Positions 37,700 to 45,598 of a stretch of 64,000 bases of DNA are shown in pieces. Both the position numbers and the translations under genes were made by a program. This DNA is from Bin5 sp965204705. Its GTDB lineage: Bacteria > Chloroflexota > Anaerolineae > Caldilineales > Caldilineaceae. Numbering within the stretch: the first letter of the stretch is position 1; the number at the start of each line of letters is the position of its first letter. The stretch covers positions 1,798,001 through 1,862,000 of the forward strand of contig OZ242006.1 in the NCBI GenBank assembly GCA_965204705.1, in the 5' to 3' direction. The notes under the pieces are model-generated. The model worked only from the letters and a program-made list of their open reading frames with translations. It searched no databases and was not told the DNA's origin.

Positions 37700-38668
37700 T
37701 CATTCGCTCGCAACCTCATTCACCGGGGCACGAGGGCGCTCGCCGCGCAGAACGCGCACCACCTCCTCCGCCCCCTGCACACGCACGTCGACCTTGGATT
37801 CCTCAGAATACCACCCGGCATGCGGCGTAAGCAATATGCGCTCTTCCTTCACAAAGGGGTGGTCCGGCGCGACCGGTTCAACTTCCAGCACGTCCAGTGC
37901 AGCGCCGGCGATCTCGCCGCCTTGCACTGCCGCCAGCAGTGCGTCCTCGTCGATAAGGGGGCCGCGCGCTGCATTCACCAAGAAAGCGGTCGGTTTCATC
38001 AGCGCAAGTGTCTCTGCGTTTATCAAGTGGCGGGTCTCATCAGTCAGCGGCGAATGCAGCGAGATAAAGTCTGAGTTTCGCAGCACCGTCTCTAGGTCGA
38101 CGACCTGAACGCCCAGTGTTTCCATCACTGCCTTATCCACATATGGGTCATAGGCCAGCACCTCCAGACCCAACCCTCGGCCCTTGGCTGCGGTGGCTTG
38201 GCCAATCCTTCCGCAACCGATAATGCCCAGAGTCTGGTCGCTGAATCGGTAGAGAGTTCCCCCCGATTCACTGTTCCAGATACCCTGGCGTGTAGCGGCC
38301 AGCAACCCGGGCAGCCCTCGCGCCTGGGCCAGTACCAGCGCAATGGCGTGCGTTGAGACCTCATCGATCGAATAGTCCGGCGCATACGTAACCCAGATGC
38401 CGCGCTCTGTGGCCGCCCCAATGTCTATGGCATCCAGTCCAGTACCAACCCGGCAGATCAGCCGGCAACGTTCCAAGCTCTGGATGAGGTCCGCCTCAAC
38501 CGGCTGGATGGTCACCATTATGGCATCGCACTGCCGTGCAGCTTGCCTGGCCTCCTCCGTGTCCGTGGTGCCCACATGCTTTATCGCTAGGCCGGCGGCC
38601 TTGAGAATCTCTGTTTCGACCTTGATATCCCCGAATCCGGGGTAAGCAATCACGACATTCATGTTCAT
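37700..38668 (-). CDS. D-isomer-specific 2-hydroxyacid dehydrogenase, second operon
   Basis: 322 residues with AGAAGGT upstream. Rossmann turn LGIIGCGRIG; catalytic Arg in NAARGPLID, Glu in DVLEVEP and His in LTPHAGW are all present. It is first gene of the minus-strand operon (dehydrogenase, SDR, E1 alpha, E1 beta, E2), mirroring the order at 1250-6642. It resembles phosphoglycerate/hydroxypyruvate-type dehydrogenases; the substrate is unknown. The 209-bp gap upstream shows no convincing promoter. Confidence 0.9.
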   Translation of the reverse strand: MNMNVVIAYPGFGDIKVETEILKAAGLAIKHVGTTDTEEARQAARQCDAIMVTIQPVEADLIQSLERCRLICRVGTGLDAIDIGAATERGIWVTYAPDYSIDEVSTHAIALVLAQARGLPGLLAATRQGIWNSESGGTLYRFSDQTLGIIGCGRIGQATAAKGRGLGLEVLAYDPYVDKAVMETLGVQVVDLETVLRNSDFISLHSPLTDETRHLINAETLALMKPTAFLVNAARGPLIDEDALLAAVQGGEIAGAALDVLEVEPVAPDHPFVKEERILLTPHAGWYSEESKVDVRVQGAEEVVRVLRGERPRAPVNEVASE

Positions 38669-38877
38669 GTGACCTTCTCTTCTATTTCAGTAAAGGAATG
38701 AATGGGTGAGCAGATGAAGAGTGCAGCTCTTCGGCTCTGTGTTGGACTGTAAGTCCCCTAACGTAGTCGACGCAATGGTAATTCAATGCCCACAGGCAAG
38801 ACTTCGCAGAAATGAGACACAGTTCGTAGACAAGGCTGCAGCCAGCCAACCATAGTCCAAGCTGGAAACCAGGTGCG

Positions 38878-39222
38878 TTAAGCTGGACTTGCGCCTTGGC
38901 TCATTTCCTCTCTAATGACTCGCCGCAGAAGGGTCTCCATTCCCCTTCTCCGGATACTCTCCTTCAGTGCCTCATTGACCAGTGTCTGATAGCCCCGGCC
39001 TCCGGCTTGTGCTATGAAATAGCCAACCACCTCAGCATCCAAATAGATGCTGACCCGTACCTTGCGTCTGGCAACAGGCTTACCCTCAACTCGCAAGGAG
39101 GCGCGGGCTATCTGTTCCGCCGTCACTTCCGGGATATCGCTAAGGTCAATATCCCCGTCTTCCATTTTATTCAGGACTTCCCAGTTCGTCTGCGAATTCT
39201 CCGAAATAGACTCTTCGCTCAT
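38878..39222 (-). CDS. brnA: BrnA-like antitoxin
   Basis: 114 residues. The N-terminal half is acidic (DGDIDLSDIPEVT), and the C-terminal half carries a ribbon-helix-helix-like DNA-binding segment (RRKVRVSIYLDAEVVGYF, then GYQTLVNEALKE). This is the BrnA arrangement: it neutralises BrnT and represses its own promoter with it. Its start lies inside brnT (56-bp overlap), so the pair is co-translated. A plain RHH antitoxin of another family is the alternative. Confidence 0.85.
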   Translation of the reverse strand: MSEESISENSQTNWEVLNKMEDGDIDLSDIPEVTAEQIARASLRVEGKPVARRKVRVSIYLDAEVVGYFIAQAGGRGYQTLVNEALKESIRRRGMETLLRRVIREEMSQGASPA

Positions 39223-39460
39223 TGGATGTTGCCTTTCTCATCGATATGACTCGTACTTCGTCATCGCTTTCTGAGTGAGCAATTACAACCAAATTACTCT
39301 GTAACAGACCAATTGAGACGAATCTATCCTCGCTATAGTTAAACCAGTCGTCCTCGAATGCAATGACAGCGCCTTCCAACGCAGTAATCGCATCCATAAA
39401 ACCCAGGTCATGTTTACGAAACTTGGACAGTCTCTTAGCTTCAGACCACTTAACTCTCAT
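39167..39460 (-). CDS. brnT: BrnT-like ribonuclease toxin
   Basis: 97 residues from the ATG at 39460, chosen because it gives the family's usual size of about 90; the open frame extends 35 codons upstream across the promoter. BrnT features are the N-terminal KWSEAKRLSKFRKHDLGF, the central EDRFVSIGLLQSNLVVIAHS, and C-terminal VRVISMRKATSNERR. It is a RelE-fold RNase that inhibits translation when free of BrnA. A perfect TATAAT box lies 20 bp upstream. Confidence 0.85.
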   Translation of the reverse strand: MRVKWSEAKRLSKFRKHDLGFMDAITALEGAVIAFEDDWFNYSEDRFVSIGLLQSNLVVIAHSESDDEVRVISMRKATSNERRVYFGEFADELGSPE

Positions 39461-39473
39461 ATAACCACTATTG

Positions 39474-39487
39474 TGTACAATTATACA
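39474..39487 (-). promoter_or_regulatory. brnTA promoter -10 box inside an imperfect palindrome (candidate BrnA operator)
   Basis: The 14-bp element TGTACAATTATACA is palindromic except at one symmetric pair of positions. It contains, on the minus strand, TATAAT (39480-39485), ending 19 bp before the brnT start. BrnA is known to repress its own operon, so this is the obvious operator. No good -35 box is visible. Confidence 0.5.
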
Positions 39488-39600
39488 TTTTTTTGACGCG
39501 AGAGTGTTGCCGTTTCCTTTCCAAACCAGACATGTGACCGGAGCTCTGTTATGCTCTGAAGGCAAGCACTACTATCTGACATCTTAACTATGACCCCACG

Positions 39601-40815
39601 CTATCCCGATGAAACATCCTTAAGACTCGACGCGTCGCTTACCTCAACATGGACATCGCTACGCGCCAGCACCTCCGGCCGTAGCGCCGTGCCCAGTCCC
39701 GGCCGGTCCGAAAACTCCAGGTGGCCGTCCCGGATCACCAACCTCTCAGTCATCACATCGTTGTACCAGCCCTCCGTGTAGGCCCGTACAGTCTCCATAA
39801 TCATGGCATTCGGTGCGTGCGCCGCAAGATGTGCTGCCGACCATACCGCCACCGGGCCGATCGTGTCGTGGGTAGTGAACGGCAGGTAGTAGGTATCCGC
39901 CATTGCTACGATTTTGCGTGTTTCGGTCAGGCCGCCGGTCCACGCCATGTCTGGCATCACGATGTGGGCCGCGTTCTTTTCAACGACCTGCCGGAAACCG
40001 AAGCGTGTGAAGAGACGCTCGCTTACACAAAGGGGCACCTTAGTGGCCGCGGCCAGGCGGGCGTAGGAGTCGACATTATCGGGTGGAATAATCTCTTCCA
40101 GCCACATTATGTCGTAGGGTTCCAGCGCGCGGCCAATGTCTATCGCAATCGGCAGGTTCCAGCGCGCGTGCCCTTCAATCGCGATCTGCATCCTGTCACC
40201 GACCGCCTCCCGAATCTGCTTAACCGGCTCGAGACCGCCTTTGAGGTCGTCTGGATCCAGATAGTGGCCGACAGGCCCCACAGCACCGACGCCTGCACGT
40301 TGTCCAACAGGACCCCCCAGCGAAACCCCGAACTGGTCCCAGGGCCAGATCTTCATCGCCCGGATTCCCGATGCCAGCAGCTCCTGCGCCAGCTCGCCTG
40401 CCCGCCCTTCCATCCACGCATGGTAATCCATATGAGGACCGTGGCTTACACAGGTATTGTAAATAGGGATGCGATCTCGGTTTCGCCCGCCCAGCAGGTT
40501 GTAGATGGGCTGGCCGGTGTACTGCCCCAACAGATCCCAAAGGGCCACGTCCACTGTCGAGATTGCCCGCATCTCGGCTCCGGCAAACCCAAAAAAATTC
40601 ACCGTTGCGAACATATTGTTCCAATGGTTCTCAATGTCGAATACGGACCTACCTATCAAGAGGTTGGCGAAAACATCGTGGATCACCGCGGCAACAGCGC
40701 GGGGCACGTAATAGGTTTCGCCCAACCCTATCAACCCTTCGTCCGTGTGAATGCGCAGCCAGAGCGTATTGAACTGTTCATCAAACCAAATTGTCTCAAG
40801 CTTCTGAATCTTCAC
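39601..40815 (-). CDS. Enolase-superfamily dehydratase/racemase (mandelate racemase family)
   Basis: 404 residues from GTG at 40815, with GAGGAG upstream. Capping domain residues include RIHTDEGLIGLGET; the barrel has Lys in AMKIWPW, metal ligands Glu in IEGHARW, LEEIIPP and VSERLFT, and a likely His base in TTHDTIGP. This resembles galactonate/gluconate dehydratase-like members. It would convert a sugar acid to a 2-keto-3-deoxy acid. It is transcribed toward the brn locus and stands divergent from the 2-hydroxyacid dehydrogenase at 41387. Confidence 0.82.
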   Translation of the reverse strand: MKIQKLETIWFDEQFNTLWLRIHTDEGLIGLGETYYVPRAVAAVIHDVFANLLIGRSVFDIENHWNNMFATVNFFGFAGAEMRAISTVDVALWDLLGQYTGQPIYNLLGGRNRDRIPIYNTCVSHGPHMDYHAWMEGRAGELAQELLASGIRAMKIWPWDQFGVSLGGPVGQRAGVGAVGPVGHYLDPDDLKGGLEPVKQIREAVGDRMQIAIEGHARWNLPIAIDIGRALEPYDIMWLEEIIPPDNVDSYARLAAATKVPLCVSERLFTRFGFRQVVEKNAAHIVMPDMAWTGGLTETRKIVAMADTYYLPFTTHDTIGPVAVWSAAHLAAHAPNAMIMETVRAYTEGWYNDVMTERLVIRDGHLEFSDRPGLGTALRPEVLARSDVHVEVSDASSLKDVSSG

Positions 40816-40889
40816 CTCTGACTCCTCTGCCTTCCACCTGGCATGGATCTGTTCAAAAAGAGTGGCCTCTGCTCTGTGCCTCGATCAGG

Positions 40890-41045
40890 TCAACGCGGCC
40901 TTGACTCTGCCGCTAGCTTGACCCCGGTGAGAAGAATACCGTCCGGCGTCACTTCCTCGGGCTGGTAAGAAGGAGTGGTGCCGTCGGAAAGGTTCAACCA
41001 ATGTATGGCAAGAGACAGCCAAAGCGGCCGGTAGGGTCGTCGACC
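40890..41045 (-). pseudogene. Possible C-terminal gene remnant
   Basis: Minus-strand frame of 51 sense codons before TGA (stop at 40890-40892), reading protein-like sequence (WLSLAIHWLNLSDGTT, SYQPEEVTPDGILLTGVKLA). It is closed on its 5' side by TAG inside a perfect palindrome and has no start or SD. I do not recognise the family. It occupies part of the 571-bp gap 40816-41386. Confidence 0.3.
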
Positions 41046-41050
41046 CTACC
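41030..41050. repeat. Perfect 21-bp palindrome
   Basis: Arms GGTAGGGTCG and CGACCCTACC surround a single T. There is no T-tract on either side, so it is not an obvious terminator. It borders the possible gene remnant at 40890-41045 and may be a repeat or a regulator site. Confidence 0.6.
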
Positions 41051-41210
41051 ATCGGAGTTGATCGTGAAGTCTCCGCACCGTGGGACACCGCAATCCAAAT
41101 CGAAGCGAGTCTCGAGGTGCGGCGAAGTCAAACCGAGATGATGACCCAATCTTAGCCTGAGGGTGTGCAAAGGGGTCCACCGGCAACTGGTGCTGAGCGC
41201 CCCAATGCGA

Positions 41211-41240
41211 TTGACAGTTGAATTCCGAAGAAAGTATACT
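41211..41240 (+). promoter_or_regulatory. Sigma-70-like promoter of the third 2-hydroxyacid dehydrogenase gene
   Basis: Consensus TTGACA (41211-41216), 18-bp spacer and TATACT (41235-41240), predicting a leader of about 140 nt before the ATG at 41387. No riboswitch-like structure is evident in the leader. Confidence 0.6.
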
Positions 41241-41386
41241 CCTTAATGTCGAAAGCTTAGCACAACGCCGGATTGCTCGCAATTGGATTCACATGAAGGG
41301 AAGGCGCCAGTAAGTGTGGGCGCGCTTGGACTTGCAACCGGCGGCAAATCGCATTCCGGGCCATGTTGACAGGAAGAGGCCAGCCC

Positions 41387-42442
41387 ATGTCTGACTGGAG
41401 TCATCTGCAAGATTTCCGCGTGGTGCGTCTGAACTCCGAACTTTCCCCTATGTCTCAGTATGAAAGAGATCTATTTCACGAGCACCACCTCCACCCTTTC
41501 GAGGTTGAGGCCAACACGCCGGCGACGATTGTTCCCCGCGTTGCCGACTATGACGCCATCTTTGTCGTCTCAACAGCACTGCCCGAAGGGGTAATCGAGA
41601 GCTTGAGCCGCTGCCGTGTAATCTCTCGCCTGGGGACAGGGACCGACAAGATTGACGTTGCCGCCGCGACCCGCAGAGGCATCCTGGTGACAAATGTCCC
41701 TACTTTCTGCGTCGAGGAGCAGGCCGACCACACGATGGCGTTGCTGCTGGCCCTCGCGCGCAAACTGCCGCAGATGTCGCAAGCCATGTCCGCGGGCGCC
41801 TGGAGCAAGGGTCGTACCCAAGCCTCCACCAATCAGCGTCTTGCCGGGCGCGTGCTGGGCTTAATCGGCTTCGGCAACTCTTCACGCGCTGTGGCCCGGC
41901 GGGCGAGGGGCTTCGGGATGAAAGTCGTCGCCACCCGCCGCAATATGGACGCGCCCCAAGATGACGCCGATGTACTGGGCGTAGAAATGATGGGCTTGGA
42001 GGAAGTGCTCTCACAGTCGGACTATGTGTCTCTTCACCTGCCCCTGACCGACGAAACCCATCATCTTCTGGATGAGGCCAGGTTACGCATGATGAAGCCG
42101 GGCGCATACCTGGTCAATACGTCGCGCGGGGCAATCGTGGATGAGATGGCGCTGGTCGAGCTCTTGCGAGAAGGAGTGTTGGCAGGGGCAGGAATCGACA
42201 CCTTCGAACATATCGATGTATTTGTCCAGGAGGAGAGGCCACCGGACCACCCCCTGTTGGCATTCGAAAATGTGATTCTCACTCCCCATGTCGGCGCAAT
42301 TTCGGTGCAGGCCATGCAGGATGTTTCCAACGGCGGAATTGGCAACGCGGCGGCCGTCCTGAGCGGATACTGGCCGCCGGCTGAAAACTTAGTTAACCCG
42401 GAAGTTGTACCTAGGTTTCCTCTTGCTGAACGGGAAGAATGA
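41387..42442 (+). CDS. D-isomer-specific 2-hydroxyacid dehydrogenase (third copy)
   Basis: 351 residues from the ATG at 41387, with AGGAAGAGG upstream; an in-frame ATG at 41363 has no SD. Rossmann turn LGLIGFGNSS (the third conserved Gly replaced by Ser), catalytic Arg in NTSRGAIVD, Glu in IDTFEHID and His in LTPHVGA. The segment between the Glu and His is extended (VFVQEERPPDHPL). It is a free-standing gene with its own promoter. The substrate is a D-2-hydroxy acid of unknown type. Confidence 0.88.
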   Translation: MSDWSHLQDFRVVRLNSELSPMSQYERDLFHEHHLHPFEVEANTPATIVPRVADYDAIFVVSTALPEGVIESLSRCRVISRLGTGTDKIDVAAATRRGILVTNVPTFCVEEQADHTMALLLALARKLPQMSQAMSAGAWSKGRTQASTNQRLAGRVLGLIGFGNSSRAVARRARGFGMKVVATRRNMDAPQDDADVLGVEMMGLEEVLSQSDYVSLHLPLTDETHHLLDEARLRMMKPGAYLVNTSRGAIVDEMALVELLREGVLAGAGIDTFEHIDVFVQEERPPDHPLLAFENVILTPHVGAISVQAMQDVSNGGIGNAAAVLSGYWPPAENLVNPEVVPRFPLAEREE

Positions 42443-42718
42443 TCAGAGGTCTCTGCGCAAACTGGTCCGCCTTAACAGGCTTCTTAATCTGGCATTTCCG
42501 CGCTTCACGTTTCCAAAAGAACGAGGGAGCAGGAAGGTTCATCCGTCGAAGGTTCCTGCTCAACCGGTTGCTTTCATTCATTTGTTCAACAAACCACAAA
42601 AAGATTTGCGCTGGCTATCAAACCTGTTGTATGGTGCTCTTGAATCGTGAGTAACTATGTCTTGAAAAGTTGCCGATTCACATACTGCATCACTTAGCTT
42701 GATAGAGGAGTCAATCCA

Positions 42719-42994
42719 ATGACCCATGTTATCTTTGATTTATGCATTCGGGACGGGGCCTGCGTAGAGGTCTGTCCGGTGGAATGCATAATCCCAGGCA
42801 TGCCGGAAGAGGAGTGGCCCTGGTACTATATCGATCCGGAAACCTGCATCGATTGCGGTGCATGCGTGCCTGAATGTCCAACGGACGCGATTCTTCCCGA
42901 AGAAGATCTGCCAGAAGAGTACGCATATACTACCGAATTGAACGCCATGTACTTCGAGGAAGGACCTGGGTACGAAGCGCTCGATATGGTCTAA
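42719..42994 (+). CDS. Dicluster ferredoxin (4Fe-4S/3Fe-4S type)
   Basis: 91 residues with AGAGGAG upstream. Two cluster motifs are visible: C-x5-C-x3-C-P in CIRDGACVEVCP (Cys9, 15, 19), with a further Cys at 23, and a classical C-x2-C-x2-C-x3-C-P in CIDCGACVPECP. The first spacing is two residues shorter than in typical seven-iron ferredoxins. A long acidic tail follows, as expected for a soluble electron carrier. It is monocistronic, with hairpins at 43049 and 43126 behind it. The 276-bp gap before it holds no other gene. Confidence 0.9.
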   Translation: MTHVIFDLCIRDGACVEVCPVECIIPGMPEEEWPWYYIDPETCIDCGACVPECPTDAILPEEDLPEEYAYTTELNAMYFEEGPGYEALDMV

Positions 42995-43048
42995 CCCGAA
43001 TCGACCTCTTCGCACAGGCCTGCTCTCGCATTGTCTGATGCGCTATCG

Positions 43049-43067
43049 TGGGGGACTTCGTCCCCCA
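43049..43067. repeat. Strong hairpin after the ferredoxin gene
   Basis: Stem TGGGGGAC/GTCCCCCA with loop TTC, 55 bp after the ferredoxin stop. No T-run follows, so it could be an mRNA-stabilising or attenuating hairpin or a repeat. Confidence 0.5.
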
Positions 43068-43125
43068 AAGTTCGTAAGTGGCACGACAATGCTATTCAGA
43101 GCCGGTCCGTTCGAAAAGAATCTTC

Positions 43126-43149
43126 GCCCCTGCGCTCGCAGGGGCTTTT
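43126..43149 (+). terminator. Rho-independent terminator
   Basis: Stem GCCCCTGCG/CGCAGGGGC with a 2-nt loop followed by TTTT. It would end the ferredoxin transcript 40 bp before the PIG-L gene, whose promoter is not evident. Confidence 0.65.
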
Positions 43150-43188
43150 CTGTCCGTTGACTCTTCCGTTGTCCCAGGAGGCAAACAC

Positions 43189-43980
43189 ATGACCGATTCC
43201 CGCGAAATGAAACCACCGGACTGGTCAGCGGTGGAGCGCGTAATGATAATTATGGCTCACCCGGATGACCCTGACTTTTCCTGCGCCGGTTCCGCCATCC
43301 AAATGGCGCGCCAGGGAATCGAGGTCACATATATGATTTTGACCAATGGCGACAAGGGCAACCATAATCCGCTCGTCACTCGTCACCAACTTATCCTGAT
43401 GCGCAAAGAGGAGCAGCGAAAGGCGGCCGCGCTTTGCGGCGTCACGAACGTCCTGTTCATGGATGAGGAAGACGGTTTTTTGCGCCCCACGCCTGAGATC
43501 CGCAAGCGCGTGTGCCGCGAGATCCGCCGCATTCGACCACAAATAATCATCTGCAACAGTCCCGACCGCTATGTTTCCGGGCGCGGTTACATCAACCATC
43601 CCGACCATCGTAACGCCGGGCTCATCGCCCTCGAGGCAATCTTCCCGGCGGCCGACAACCCGATGTTCTATCCCGACCTGACGAACGAGGGCTATCCTCC
43701 CCACAATATCAGCCAGCTCTACATTAGCCATGCCGAAGAGGCCGATGTAGAAGTGGACATTACCGACGATCTTGAACTGAAGATCAAGGCCATTCTCTGT
43801 CACGAAAGCCAGTTCGACGATCTGGAGGCCACTAAGAAACGCATGCGCGAGTGGGGTGGGGAAGAGCAGGAAGATGGCAGCAAGCGACACTTCGAGCGAT
43901 TTCAGCAACTGGACTTCCGCAGCCGGCCGCGACGAGGGCCCAGAGCGAACAACAAGACTTCTAAAGAATCAGAATCCTGA
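43189..43980 (+). CDS. PIG-L/LmbE family deacetylase
   Basis: 263 residues from the ATG at 43189, preceded by AGGAGG; the frame is open upstream through the terminator and is not used. The zinc-binding motif AHPDDPDFSCAG gives His-x-Asp-Asp, and YINHPDHRNAG gives the later His. Members hydrolyse N-acetyl groups from glucosamine-containing lipids or thiols such as GlcNAc-inositol and bacillithiol or mycothiol precursors. The C-terminus is basic (RSRPRRGPR). It is convergent with the third ABC transporter operon, with a shared terminator between them. Confidence 0.87.
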   Translation: MTDSREMKPPDWSAVERVMIIMAHPDDPDFSCAGSAIQMARQGIEVTYMILTNGDKGNHNPLVTRHQLILMRKEEQRKAAALCGVTNVLFMDEEDGFLRPTPEIRKRVCREIRRIRPQIIICNSPDRYVSGRGYINHPDHRNAGLIALEAIFPAADNPMFYPDLTNEGYPPHNISQLYISHAEEADVEVDITDDLELKIKAILCHESQFDDLEATKKRMREWGGEEQEDGSKRHFERFQQLDFRSRPRRGPRANNKTSKESES

Positions 43981-43989
43981 AAAAAGATA

Positions 43990-44014
43990 GAGTGGAGGGG
44001 TTACCCCTCCACTC
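43990..44014. terminator. Bidirectional terminator between PIG-L gene and ABC operon
   Basis: Perfect 11-bp stem GAGTGGAGGGG/CCCCTCCACTC with loop TTA. The A-rich flank on the left gives a T-tract for the minus-strand ABC operon; on the plus strand it would also terminate the PIG-L transcript. Confidence 0.7.
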
Positions 44015-44040
44015 CATTCAAATCTGTAGGTCTGTCTTAT

Positions 44041-44059
44041 AGATGCTGGTTCAGCATCT
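44041..44059. terminator. Second hairpin at the ABC operon end
   Basis: Stem AGATGCTG/CAGCATCT with loop GTT, 12 bp after the binding-protein stop on the minus strand. It is without a clear T-tract and probably supports termination together with the hairpin at 43990. Confidence 0.45.
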
Positions 44060-44070
44060 GACACCAAACT

Positions 44071-45486
44071 CTACTCCACCTCACCCATCAACTCTTCCTG
44101 CAGTTCATTGGCCGTCTCAGTTAACGCGTCGAGCGTTGCCTGGATGTCCGCGCCCTGCAAAATCTCATTGAAAGCCGTTTCCGCCGCGTCGCGCACAGCC
44201 TGGTAAGAGATGAGCTGAGGTTCATACGCGCCGTGACCCAACAGGGCCAGCGCCTCGCCATACTGCGGGTTCTCCTCCACATACCCGCTCAGATGCTCTT
44301 CCGTTCCTGCACGCGTGGGAAAGTAATTGCTGGCCTCGACCCACCGTGCCTGAACTTCCGGAGTCGTGAACCACTTGATGAACAACCACGCCGCCAGCTC
44401 CTGCTCCGGCGGGCCTGCCGTGATCATGACATCGGCGCCGTAGATATTTTGCACCGGGTTCTCGGTCGTGTGCGGAATCGCGGTCACGCCCCACACGTCC
44501 ATGTCGCGTCCCTGCTCTTCAGCAATCGTCACCATGTCGTTGGCGTAGAAGGGCAGACCGGAACTGGAACCCTGCGTAAAACTTGCCCGCCGCGCTGCGA
44601 ATTCAGGATTCGGGTAACCTTCGGTGAAGAAGTAGGCGCAGCCGTTATCGAACATGCGCTTCAGCATCGTCATGGAGTCGATCGTGGCCTGTCCATTGTA
44701 AATGTAACCGGTGTTATCTTCGTTCAGAACGTTGCCGCCCAGAGCGAATGTCCAGGAGGCCATCGCCGATGCGTCATCCCGCAGGATGTAGCCGCCCGTG
44801 CCGTCACCGTTCGCTTCGGCTGCAGCGCAAGCCATCTCTTCAAACTCCTCAGGAGTCGAAGGCGGGCCGGCGAAACCCAACTCCTCCAACCAGGTCTGGT
44901 TGTAATACAGAACTTCCATCGACCGGTTTGGCGGGAAGCCCAGTCGCTGGTTGTCGAATACCGGGTGGACGCCCTGCTCCATGAAACTGGCGAAGAAGTC
45001 CGCCCTCTCCTCGGACGTGAAACCCCACGTCGGATCATCGATAAACGTGTCGAAGTCGGCGAGGACGCCGTTCAACTGGTAGAAGGCCTGGTCGTTCTGA
45101 TAACCAACGATCAGACTTGCAGGCTGCTCTCCCGAAGCCGTGCTGGCGTTCACCTTGTCGCGGATATCGTTGTAGCCGCCCTGGTTCTGCGCGTCGAGGA
45201 CGATGCCGCACTCGTTGTTCGCGTTGAAGTCCTCAAGAATGACCGCCAGCTTCTCCTCTCGAGAGCCTCGGTGCTGATGCCACCACACGATCGTCTGTCC
45301 GCGCGGATCGATCCCGGCCAGCGGGCCGTCCATCGCCGGAGCGCATGGCCCTTCATCCATCGCTTCACCGGCAGATGCTTCCTCCTCCATGGCCGCCGGC
45401 GCTTCAGCCGCAGGCGCCGGGCAAGCAGCCAACACCAGAGCGGCGATCAGAAGCGCTGCCAGCATCCACATTCGTTTTGTATTCAT
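44071..45486 (-). CDS. Sugar ABC transporter substrate-binding lipoprotein (Sec-type signal)
   Basis: 471 residues from the ATG at 45486, with AGGAG upstream. It has a Sec lipoprotein signal: basic NTKRM, hydrophobic LAALLIAALVLAAC with lipobox Cys near 22, then an Ala/Glu-rich linker. This differs from the Tat signals of the two other binding proteins here. The fold is family-1 solute binding (QTIVWWHQH, EEFEEMACAA). It is the last gene of its operon, after both permeases, which reverses the order of the other two operons. The ligand is a carbohydrate of unknown identity. Confidence 0.9.
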   Translation of the reverse strand: MNTKRMWMLAALLIAALVLAACPAPAAEAPAAMEEEASAGEAMDEGPCAPAMDGPLAGIDPRGQTIVWWHQHRGSREEKLAVILEDFNANNECGIVLDAQNQGGYNDIRDKVNASTASGEQPASLIVGYQNDQAFYQLNGVLADFDTFIDDPTWGFTSEERADFFASFMEQGVHPVFDNQRLGFPPNRSMEVLYYNQTWLEELGFAGPPSTPEEFEEMACAAAEANGDGTGGYILRDDASAMASWTFALGGNVLNEDNTGYIYNGQATIDSMTMLKRMFDNGCAYFFTEGYPNPEFAARRASFTQGSSSGLPFYANDMVTIAEEQGRDMDVWGVTAIPHTTENPVQNIYGADVMITAGPPEQELAAWLFIKWFTTPEVQARWVEASNYFPTRAGTEEHLSGYVEENPQYGEALALLGHGAYEPQLISYQAVRDAAETAFNEILQGADIQATLDALTETANELQEELMGEVE

Positions 45487-45598
45487 AAGGTTTGGTCTCC
45501 TGTCTTGGTTGAATACGGTAGCGGAAAACACGACTCCGAAAACTGCAGACGATAAACTGAAACCTCTCTCCTTTTTCATTGCTTGCCGAAAGAAACGC

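Noticed and set aside
39721..40821. 366-codon plus-strand open frame
   Set aside because: Antisense shadow of the enolase-superfamily gene 39601-40815, whose catalytic residues are all in place.
44233..45555. 440-codon plus-strand open frame
   Set aside because: It lies exactly opposite the sugar-binding lipoprotein gene, is rich in Arg/His/Val typical of antisense reading of GC-rich DNA, and has no SD or family motif.
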